A stretch of 64,000 nt of DNA from Aestuariivivens sediminicola. Lineage in GTDB: Bacteria > Bacteroidota > Bacteroidia > Flavobacteriales > Flavobacteriaceae. The translations under genes and the position numbers were made by a program. The notes under the pieces are model-generated. The model worked only from the letters and a program-made list of their open reading frames with translations, was not told the origin of the DNA and did not search any database. The stretch covers positions 124,001 through 188,000 of the forward strand of contig NZ_JAKMCM010000001.1 in NCBI RefSeq assembly GCF_022662015.1, read 5' to 3'. This document shows, one piece after another, positions 56,460-64,000 of this stretch. Within the stretch, counting starts at the first letter, position 1; the number at the start of each line of letters is the position of its first letter.

Positions 56460-59400
56460 ATGAAAAGAAAATTGAGTGGAATGCTAACGCTATTCCTAGC
56501 GTTGGTAGTGCAATTAACCTTTGCACAGGAAAAGACTATTACAGGTGTAGTTTCTGACGATAGTGGTTTACCACTGCCTGGGACTACCGTCTTAGTTAAA
56601 GGGACTTCAACCGGAGTTTCTACAGATTTTGATGGCAAGTATTCAATTAATGCCAGTACTGGTCAAGTATTGGTGTTTAGTTTTGTTGGTTACAAGAACG
56701 AAGAAAAAACCATCGGTTCTTCAAATATTATAAATGTTCTCATGCAGGAAGATGTGTCTTCCCTTGAAGAGGTTGTAGTTGTTGCCTATGGTACACAGAA
56801 AAAGGAGGCTTTAACTGGTTCTGTGGGTGAAGTTAAAACAGAAATTATTGAGCAAATAACAAGCTCAAATGTCGTCCAGGGAATTGTTGGTAAAGTTGCA
56901 GGTGTACAAGTAGTAAATAACTCGGGACAACCAGGAGCAGCTCCAACCGTTAGAATACGTGGTATAGGATCTATTAATGCTTCTAATGAACCTTTATATG
57001 TTGTTAACGGTGTACCATTCTCCGGTAGCATCACTTCTATAAACCCAAGTGACATTGAATCTTTTACAGTTTTAAAAGATGCAGCAGCTGCTGCACTTTA
57101 TGGTAGTAGAGGGTCTAACGGGGTTATTATTATTACAACAAAAAAAGGAACTAGAAATGCGACTACGTTTAACATAGATGTTAGCACCATTCATACTTCC
57201 AGAGGTTCTAAAGATTACGATGTAATTACAGACCCAGGGATGTATTATGAAGCGCACTTTCTATCCTTAAAAAACTTTTTAATAGCCAGTGGAGAAACGC
57301 CTACAGATGCTGCGAACATTGCAGCAGACAATATGGTACAGGATAATGCAGGTACAGGCTTTAGTTTAGGATACAATAATTATGATGTTCCCGATAATCA
57401 AATAATAGATCCTTTAACTGGAAAATTGAATCCATCTGCCAACTTATTGTACTATGATGATTGGAATGAATATATGTTTAATAATTCATTCTCAACCAGA
57501 ACTTTTTTAAGTATTAATGGTGGAGATGAGACATCTAAATTTTACTTTTCGCTGGGGCATCAAAATGATAAAGCCTATGCCATCAGATCTAATTTTGAAA
57601 GAGTAACTGCGAATATTTCTTTAGAGAAAACAATTAAAGAGAATCTTACAATTGGAGGTACTATGAACTATGCCCATACGGTTCAAAACATCCCGGATCA
57701 AGGTGGTTATGCAGGGGCCTTTACTTGGTCACGTTCTATTGCTCCAATATATCCTATTTTTGGTTATAATTTAGATGGTTCGCCTGTTCTAGACAGTAAT
57801 GGTAATCAGGTATATGATTATGGTGATGGACAAACAGGAACACCTCAGATAAGAAGGTATGCTTCCTTTGCAAATCCTTATGCTACGACTCTTTTGGATA
57901 TTAAGAAAAGAACTACAGATAACTTTAATGGTCTTGCATTCTTGAAATATAATTTCCTTGAGGACTTTACCTTTACTTACAATATTTCAGGGGATTTAAG
58001 AAGTAGACATGGTGTTAGTTTTGATACTCCACTTGGAGGAGATGCCTATGGTGTAGAAGGTAGGTCAACTCCGAATGCATGGAGAAATTTCTCTTTTGGA
58101 CAGCAGCAATTATTAACATGGAATAAATCTTTTGGTAACCACAATTTTAATGTATTAGTTGGACATGAGACGGGCGACCAATCTTATGTTTATCTGGATG
58201 CCCAAAAAACCAAGTTTTTATTACCAGATCAAACGGTCCTCGATTATGGTGTTAACTTCCAGTACATTACCAATTACGAATTCGACTACCGCATAGAAGG
58301 TTATTTATCACGAGTTAATTATGATTTCAGCAATAAGTATTTTTTAAATGCTAGTTACAGGAGAGATGCATCATCAGTTTTTCATCCAGACAATAGATGG
58401 GGAGACTTTTATGGAGCAGGTGTGGCCTGGAGAATCTCTGAAGAGTCGTTCTTAAGTGATTCGAGTTGGTTAAGTGAACTTAAACTGAAAACCAGTATTG
58501 GACAGCAGGGAAATGACAGAATATTATATTCAGATGCAACAACAACTGCTGACAGAAACTACATTGCCTATGAAGACCAATACATTGTTTCAAATAATAA
58601 TGGTAATATTGGTTTAAGTTTGCAATATCAAGGAAATGAGGATTTGACCTGGGAAACCTCAACCAACTTCAATGCTGGGTTTGAATTGGGTCTGTTTGAG
58701 GACCGAGTAACAGTAGATGCGGAGTATTTTGAAAGAAAAGTTGCAGACTTATTATTCAATACACCTCAAGCACCTTCCTCAGGATTACCAAGTTTCCCTG
58801 AAAACGTCGGTGATATGGAAAATAAAGGTTTCGAAGTAACTGTATTTGCAGAACCTGTGAGATCAAAGAATTTTGATTGGTCGATCAATTTTAATGCAAC
58901 GCATTTCAAGAATGAAATTACAAAACTTCCAGAAGGGAGAGAATCTATTGAAAATGGTGCATTTCAGTTAGAAGTCGGAAGATCGAGATACGACTATTAC
59001 TCAAGGGAATTTGCTGGTGTAAATCCTAATAATGGAGCAGCTTTGTTTTATAAAGACATTTTAGATACTAATGGTGATCCAACTGGCGAAAGAGAAGTCA
59101 CTGAAGAGTGGACTGATGCCGATGAATATTTCATCGAAAAAAACGCATTGCCTGATTTATATGGTGGTTTTGGGACATCATTTAGATTTAAAAACATCAC
59201 TCTGGGGCTTAACTTTGCGTATCAGTTTGGAGGATATGGAAGGGACAACACCTATATAGAACTATTATCTGGTGAAGCTGGAGAAAACCTTCATAAAGAT
59301 GTATTCAAAACCTGGACGATCGATAATCCGGATGCTAAGTTACCTCTTGTAGTCCCTAATAACGATTTAAATTATTATGCCACATCCAATATTAGATTAA

Positions 59401-59633
59401 TAGAATCTGACTTCTTAAGTCTTCAGGATGTAAACATAGCTTATAATTTAAATCCTGATGTTGCAGAAAAAATCGGGATGTCATCTGCCCGAATCTATCT
59501 CAATGCGAATAATGTATATCTCTGGTCAAAAAGACAGGGGTATGATCCTAGATTAAGCCTTACCGGGCTTAACACTGATGATGATTTTTCATTAGTCAGA
59601 CAAATAACACTTGGTATAAATCTTAAATTTTAA
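56460..59633 (+). CDS. SusC/RagA-type TonB-dependent transporter 2
   Basis: 1,057 residues. The frame extends to TTG 56430, but ATG 56460 gives a proper signal peptide (MKRKLSGMLTLFLALVVQLT, cut after FAQ), matching that of SusC1 nearly residue for residue. A carboxypeptidase-regulatory-like domain, the EEVVVVAYG box, the plug (ending AALYGSRGSNGVIIITTK) and a barrel ending ITLGINLKF follow. It is followed within 5 bp by a SusD-like gene, then a surface lipoprotein and a secreted protease, so it probably imports peptides (inference). Confidence 0.95.
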   Translation: MKRKLSGMLTLFLALVVQLTFAQEKTITGVVSDDSGLPLPGTTVLVKGTSTGVSTDFDGKYSINASTGQVLVFSFVGYKNEEKTIGSSNIINVLMQEDVSSLEEVVVVAYGTQKKEALTGSVGEVKTEIIEQITSSNVVQGIVGKVAGVQVVNNSGQPGAAPTVRIRGIGSINASNEPLYVVNGVPFSGSITSINPSDIESFTVLKDAAAAALYGSRGSNGVIIITTKKGTRNATTFNIDVSTIHTSRGSKDYDVITDPGMYYEAHFLSLKNFLIASGETPTDAANIAADNMVQDNAGTGFSLGYNNYDVPDNQIIDPLTGKLNPSANLLYYDDWNEYMFNNSFSTRTFLSINGGDETSKFYFSLGHQNDKAYAIRSNFERVTANISLEKTIKENLTIGGTMNYAHTVQNIPDQGGYAGAFTWSRSIAPIYPIFGYNLDGSPVLDSNGNQVYDYGDGQTGTPQIRRYASFANPYATTLLDIKKRTTDNFNGLAFLKYNFLEDFTFTYNISGDLRSRHGVSFDTPLGGDAYGVEGRSTPNAWRNFSFGQQQLLTWNKSFGNHNFNVLVGHETGDQSYVYLDAQKTKFLLPDQTVLDYGVNFQYITNYEFDYRIEGYLSRVNYDFSNKYFLNASYRRDASSVFHPDNRWGDFYGAGVAWRISEESFLSDSSWLSELKLKTSIGQQGNDRILYSDATTTADRNYIAYEDQYIVSNNNGNIGLSLQYQGNEDLTWETSTNFNAGFELGLFEDRVTVDAEYFERKVADLLFNTPQAPSSGLPSFPENVGDMENKGFEVTVFAEPVRSKNFDWSINFNATHFKNEITKLPEGRESIENGAFQLEVGRSRYDYYSREFAGVNPNNGAALFYKDILDTNGDPTGEREVTEEWTDADEYFIEKNALPDLYGGFGTSFRFKNITLGLNFAYQFGGYGRDNTYIELLSGEAGENLHKDVFKTWTIDNPDAKLPLVVPNNDLNYYATSNIRLIESDFLSLQDVNIAYNLNPDVAEKIGMSSARIYLNANNVYLWSKRQGYDPRLSLTGLNTDDDFSLVRQITLGINLKF

Positions 59634-59637
59634 AATT

Positions 59638-61107
59638 ATGAAAAAGAAAATTTTATTTATCATTTGTATTGTATCATTAGTAATCTTTTCTTGCGAAAAA
59701 GAACACTTGGATGTTGATGCAAGGCAATTTGTAACAAAAACACAATTAGAAGAGCTCGCAAAATCTTCTCCTGAAGCTTTAATAACCATTAATACGGGTG
59801 TAGAAGATGGTCAATATTCTTTCATGCGTGAATATTCGACCAACTTTGAAGATACAGGAGGGAGACATGATGACTTTGGACAGATGTCCATCAATTTAGG
59901 ACTTGATTTAATGTCAAATGACGTAGTACAAATCACCGATCACTGGATGGGAAATTACTACGCTTACAGAGGACGAACTCAAGATTTTTCGACCACCAGA
60001 ATAATTTGGAATTTTTATTATTCAATTATTAATAATGTAAATTCTATCATTGTTCAAATCCCGGACGATGCTACCGATGAAAGATTAATTCATTTGAAAG
60101 CACGAGCAAAAGGATTGAGAGCATGGAGTTATTTTAACCTGGTAAGAATTTATCAATATACCTATCAGGGTAATCAAGGTGCTCCCGGTATTCCCATATA
60201 TGACGGTGATGAAATTAATATCCCGGCCAGAGCTAGTGTACAGGAAGTGTATGATTTGATTCTGGCAGATATTGATGATGCCTACACCAACATTGAAGGA
60301 TACGCACGTGACACCAAAGAAAAACTGGACAAGTATGTTATTGCCGGTTTTTATGCGAGAATTTTGTTGGAAACTGGGACTGATTATGCCAAATGTGCTC
60401 AAATGGCTGCCGTAGCAAAATCAGGAGGATCCTTAATGACGGCCACTCAATGGGTAAGCGAAGGATTTTCTCAAATATCCAACAGCGAATGGTTGTGGGG
60501 TTCTGATATCAATAATGAATCATCTACGATCTATGCCTCATTTTTCTCTCAAATGTCAAGTTTAAATCCGGGTTATGCTGGTCTTTTAGGAGTTCATAAG
60601 ACTATTGATCGAAGATTATATGAAGCCATTCCTGCTACGGATATAAGAAAAACAGCATTTGAAGGTGAAGCCGGAGGGTTTTTAAATTATAAATTCTTTG
60701 ACTTTACATTTTTTGAAGGCGACTATGTTTATATGAGAGTGGCAGAAATGTACTTAACAGAAGCTGAGGCCCTTGCTAGAGCTGGAAATGATTCTGGAGC
60801 AGCAGCAGTACTTTATGATCTGGTAAGTACAAGAGATCCAGGATATGCGTTATCAACCAATACCGGCACTGCTTTGATTAATGAGATTCTATTGCAAAGA
60901 AGGATAGAACTCTGGGGAGAAGGCTTTGCTTGGTTTGATATGAAACGTAATAAGGTGCCTTTAGAAAGGGATTATCCAAATTCTAACCATGCTGTTTTTG
61001 GTAAAGATAATTATGCTGCCACAGCTAATGAATTCTTGTTTCAAATTCCTCAAAGGGAGTTGGAAAACAATTTAAGCATTAATGACGCAGACCAAAACCC
61101 GCTTTAA
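59638..61107 (+). CDS. SusD/RagB-type lipoprotein 2
   Basis: 489 residues. Lipoprotein signal VIFSC (Cys19). The RagB/SusD core has LIHLKARAKGLRAWSYFNLV (about 145), RIYQYTYQGNQGAPGIP, TYLTEAEALARAGN-like TPR (MYLTEAEALARAGNDSGAAA) and the C-terminal RRIELWGEGFAWFDMKRNKV. Belongs to the classical RagB/SusD family, different from the SusD-like protein of pair 1. Partner lid for SusC2; 21 bp before the lipoprotein gene. Confidence 0.93.
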   Translation: MKKKILFIICIVSLVIFSCEKEHLDVDARQFVTKTQLEELAKSSPEALITINTGVEDGQYSFMREYSTNFEDTGGRHDDFGQMSINLGLDLMSNDVVQITDHWMGNYYAYRGRTQDFSTTRIIWNFYYSIINNVNSIIVQIPDDATDERLIHLKARAKGLRAWSYFNLVRIYQYTYQGNQGAPGIPIYDGDEINIPARASVQEVYDLILADIDDAYTNIEGYARDTKEKLDKYVIAGFYARILLETGTDYAKCAQMAAVAKSGGSLMTATQWVSEGFSQISNSEWLWGSDINNESSTIYASFFSQMSSLNPGYAGLLGVHKTIDRRLYEAIPATDIRKTAFEGEAGGFLNYKFFDFTFFEGDYVYMRVAEMYLTEAEALARAGNDSGAAAVLYDLVSTRDPGYALSTNTGTALINEILLQRRIELWGEGFAWFDMKRNKVPLERDYPNSNHAVFGKDNYAATANEFLFQIPQRELENNLSINDADQNPL

Positions 61108-61127
61108 TAAGATAAAATGTAATCATT

Positions 61128-61883
61128 ATGAATAATAAATTAATATATAGCTTATGTTTAACCCTAGTTACGGCAGTTGCTTTTTTAGGGTGCGAGGAAG
61201 ACGGAGTACTTCCAGTCGAGATTCCAACGGCTATCTCTTTTCACTTAGCTGAGGATAATCTTTCTGTTCAACCGGGCGGGTCTTCGTATGATCTTCAGAT
61301 TGAATCTACTACCGTAGCTACTGCTGACAGGACCTATTCAATAACATTTAATGAAGGGGCATCTACTGGAGTTACAGGAGAATATACTCTCGGAGCTACT
61401 TCAGTTACTATTCCGGCTGGAGAATTGTTGGGTTCTACATCGATTAGTTTTGACTATGATGCCATCCCATTGGGTGTATCGCGAAAACTTGTTTTTGACT
61501 TAAATGAAATTACAGATGGTTCTTTTACCAACACGTCAAGAACATCATTTACATTAAATTATTCCGCATTTTGCCCATATAATGAAGTAACTGTATCGTT
61601 TACTTTTGATGCTTATCCAGAAGAAGCGTACTGGCAGTTGTTTGATAATAGTGATGATACTTTTTTAGGAGGTGACGGTTATACTTCGACTGGCAATTGT
61701 TATGTCGACTTAACTTCATCGACTGCTGTTTTCTGTTTAGAAGATGGAGAGTATCGATTTGTAGTTGGAGATTGCTATGGTGATGGCGGAACTGGTTTTC
61801 AATTAAAATCGGATGGAAGTGTATTATTATCCTCCTCCGGAGTTTCAGGTTATGGTGAGGTGTTCATTTTTTCATTACCGTAA
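61128..61883 (+). CDS. Surface lipoprotein with Calx-beta-like and CYGDG-type domains
   Basis: 251 residues. Lipobox FLGC at Cys22. Residues ~35-145 resemble a Calx-beta-like repeat (ISFHLAEDNLSVQPGGSSYD; TYSITFNEGASTGVTGEYTL). Residues ~150-251 form a compact beta domain with FDAYPEEAYWQLFDNSDDTF and FVVGDCYGDGGTGFQL, a fold often attached to secreted Bacteroidota peptidases. In position it corresponds to the SusE/SusF or surface ligand-binding slot of SusCD operons. The ligand is unknown. A terminator follows 40 bp later. Confidence 0.75.
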   Translation: MNNKLIYSLCLTLVTAVAFLGCEEDGVLPVEIPTAISFHLAEDNLSVQPGGSSYDLQIESTTVATADRTYSITFNEGASTGVTGEYTLGATSVTIPAGELLGSTSISFDYDAIPLGVSRKLVFDLNEITDGSFTNTSRTSFTLNYSAFCPYNEVTVSFTFDAYPEEAYWQLFDNSDDTFLGGDGYTSTGNCYVDLTSSTAVFCLEDGEYRFVVGDCYGDGGTGFQLKSDGSVLLSSSGVSGYGEVFIFSLP

Positions 61884-61922
61884 CGATATCCCATTTATCT
61901 TCTGCTTTAATTGTAGAATAAA

Positions 61923-61950
61923 AAAAACATCTCTGTGTGAGGTGTTTTTT
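61923..61950 (+). terminator. Terminator after the SusCD 2 operon
   Basis: AAAACATCTC/GAGGTGTTTT stem with one G-T pair and a 5-nt loop, followed by T-rich sequence. It would separate the SusCD operon from the protease. Confidence 0.8.
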
Positions 61951-62073
61951 TTATTCTAATCGTTCCTATTCAAAAAAAGTTTATTTTTTTGAATATCTTT
62001 ATAATTCTAACTGATAATCTTTAACATTATCTCAGTTAAATTATCATTTAGGGAATACTTTTAAAAAAAAAAA

Positions 62074-64000
62074 ATGAAAATGAAACTACTTTTAACTACA
62101 TTATTACTCTTTATTTTTTCTACCGTTTGCGGTCAAACGGATTTGGAAAAACAAAAAATTATCAGCAGTTATGATATTGATAAGTTAGCTAATTTAAAAA
62201 GCAATTTAGCTCAAAAATATGAGGCTAACAAAGCTATTATAGAAGATTATGTGAAACGGAATGGTTTGCAAAAAAAAGTACGAACCCCCGATGGCCAAAT
62301 CAAAGAAATTAAATACATAATTGATAATAAACCCATTTATATAACCACCGACAATGTGAATGCTGCCATATCTACTAAAACAGATAAATTACATAATGGA
62401 GGCGATTTAGGGTTAAACCTGGAGGGACAAAATATGAATATCGCCATTTGGGATGGCGGACGGGTTCGACTGACGCATCAAGAGTTTTTAAACTCAGATT
62501 CATCAGCATCGAGAGCTTCGAAAGGAGAAACTCTTATTACTATAGTTGATGACCATGCCACTCATGTAGCCGGAACTATGGTTGCTAAAGGTACAGACCC
62601 TAATGCAAAAGGTATGGCACCTCAAGCTGCATTAACCTCTTATGATTGGACTAATGACGAAAGTGAGGTTATTGGTGAAATTACAAATAATGCCCTGTTA
62701 CTATCAAATCATTCTTATGGCATTTCCGGATACAGTGGCAATACATTAACAGTTTCCAGTTGGTATCCGGGATGTTATGAAGTCGATGCTATTAATTGGG
62801 ACCAGATTGCTTATGATGCCCCTTATTATTTGATGGTGACATCTGCCGGTAATAATGGATCCGATTTAAAAGATTACACAGATCAGTTGTTAGCCGGTTA
62901 TGATAAGCTCATGGGAAATAAAAATGCAAAAAACAATTTAGTAGTTGCCAGTGCCAAGCCTCTTGTATTTCCAGGTGGAAATATACTTATTCAAGAAGAC
63001 GCTTTCAGTAGTCAGGGACCATCAGATGATGGCAGAATAAAACCGGACATTACAGCAAATGGTAACTTATCGTATTCATCCATTGGAACTTCCGACACTG
63101 CTTATGGGAATTTCGGTGGCACTTCTATGGCTACCCCGAATACATCGGGCACCTTGTTATTACTCCAGCAATATTATAATGAACTAAACTCAAAATTCAT
63201 GAAGGCGGCTACCCTAAAAGGTCTGGCTTGCCATACGGCTACCGATGACACCTTTAGTATCGGACCAGACCCTGAACTGGGATGGGGATTTTTAAATGCT
63301 GAAACCGCAACTCAAACTATTACTGATGATTTTAACGGGAGTGCTCTAATAATGGAAAATAACTTGCCGAATGGCAGCACCTATTCATACTCCTTTTCAA
63401 CAACTGGAACGGGAACTTTGAGTGCCACTATTTGCTGGACGGACCCTCCTGGTCCCAGTCAGTCAGGAATTTTAAATAGCACCACACCTGTTTTGGTAAA
63501 TGATCTCGATTTAAGGTTAACAGCTCCCGATGGCACTACCGTATTTTTACCATGGAAATTGCAATTAAGCGATGTTTCAGCTCCGGCAATTAAAGGAGAC
63601 AACATTGTTGACAATATAGAAAATATTCTTGTTGACAATCCTGTTTCCGGAACATACACCTTGACAGTTTCTCATAAAGGCACATTAAATCCCAGTCAAG
63701 ATTTTTCATTAATACTGACCGGCTTTAACTTAACTTTGTCTGATCAAACTGATTTAAAACCAACAGAATTAACTATTTGGCCTAATCCAACCACAGACTT
63801 ATTGAATATAAGCTATAAATCAATTAATAATTCAAAAGTAAATATATCACTAACGGATATGCAAGGTCGATTAGTTCATAGTAACACAATTATACCATCT
63901 GGAACTGTCTTAGAACGTATCGATACACGGATTTTTGCTAAAGGCATTTATATATTAAGTATAAAGCAAGCTAATTCTATTATTAATAAAAAAGTTGTTT
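62074..64000 (+). CDS. Subtilisin-like (S8) secreted protease with T9SS type A tail, right end cut
   Basis: About 642 residues visible; the frame has no stop before the window edge. Signal peptide to about residue 20 (FSTVCGQ). S8 catalytic triad: Asp127 in AIWDGGRV, His161 in DDHATHVAGT, Ser351 in GGTSMATPNTSG. A beta-sandwich domain follows (about 410-555: TICWTDPPGP, LVNDLDLRLTAPDG) as in KP-43-type subtilases. The C-terminal ~75 residues are a Por-secretion (type A) sorting domain (LTIWPNPTTDLLNISY), used for T9SS export and surface anchoring. Only the last few residues are probably missing. It follows the SusCD 2 operon after a terminator. Confidence 0.93.
   Translation, partial: MKMKLLLTTLLLFIFSTVCGQTDLEKQKIISSYDIDKLANLKSNLAQKYEANKAIIEDYVKRNGLQKKVRTPDGQIKEIKYIIDNKPIYITTDNVNAAISTKTDKLHNGGDLGLNLEGQNMNIAIWDGGRVRLTHQEFLNSDSSASRASKGETLITIVDDHATHVAGTMVAKGTDPNAKGMAPQAALTSYDWTNDESEVIGEITNNALLLSNHSYGISGYSGNTLTVSSWYPGCYEVDAINWDQIAYDAPYYLMVTSAGNNGSDLKDYTDQLLAGYDKLMGNKNAKNNLVVASAKPLVFPGGNILIQEDAFSSQGPSDDGRIKPDITANGNLSYSSIGTSDTAYGNFGGTSMATPNTSGTLLLLQQYYNELNSKFMKAATLKGLACHTATDDTFSIGPDPELGWGFLNAETATQTITDDFNGSALIMENNLPNGSTYSYSFSTTGTGTLSATICWTDPPGPSQSGILNSTTPVLVNDLDLRLTAPDGTTVFLPWKLQLSDVSAPAIKGDNIVDNIENILVDNPVSGTYTLTVSHKGTLNPSQDFSLILTGFNLTLSDQTDLKPTELTIWPNPTTDLLNISYKSINNSKVNISLTDMQGRLVHSNTIIPSGTVLERIDTRIFAKGIYILSIKQANSIINKKVV

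Overview
The window looks like chromosomal DNA of a marine-type member of the Flavobacteriaceae (Bacteroidota). The evidence is two SusC/SusD pairs, secreted proteins with type IX secretion (T9SS) type A and type B C-terminal sorting domains, a ~1,117-residue SecA with Bacteroidota-type insertions, start codons without Shine-Dalgarno sequences, and several TTTG/TTG-N19-20-TAnnTTTG promoters. I cannot name genus or species from the sequence alone.

Layout. 1-4718 (minus): end of a surface polysaccharide locus read as wza-wzc-epimerase-ABC permease; the last gene runs off the left edge. 4719-11424: a housekeeping stretch (ABC-F ATPase, SAM methyltransferase, cob(I)alamin adenosyltransferase) whose spacers hold an unusual density of structured repeats. 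Eight copies of a 99-bp element, all the same length and orientation, can fold as a three-way junction, and two nearly identical 333-bp units lie in tandem. 11425-17835: a DUF2795 protein, secA, argS and a VOC protein. 17901-22462: a small membrane protein, a TPR-containing histidine kinase, and two amidinotransferase-fold hydrolases (CtlX and a relative). 22603-26610 (minus): gltA, eno, carA. 26729-44287 (minus): one unbroken str-S10-spc-alpha ribosomal supercluster from rpsL to rplQ, including fusA, secY, infA and rpoA, driven by a textbook Bacteroidota promoter at 44329-44359. 44522-64000: an outer-membrane and secretion region with a BamA/TamA-like barrel, SusCD pair 1, a DUF3179 lipoprotein, an alpha/beta-hydrolase lipoprotein, a T9SS type B PKD protein (minus), SusCD pair 2, a surface lipoprotein, and a subtilisin-like protease with a T9SS tail cut by the right edge.

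How the parts fit: the left genes export and assemble a capsule or exopolysaccharide, the middle is translation, secretion and central metabolism, and the right end is nutrient capture at the cell surface. The second SusCD locus, with its lipoprotein and secreted protease, suggests peptide rather than glycan uptake; this is inference. The least explained signal is the repeat system at 4.7-10.5 kb. An inverted fragment of the same system lies between the convergent secA and argS genes. No tRNA, rRNA, transposase or CRISPR array was recognised.
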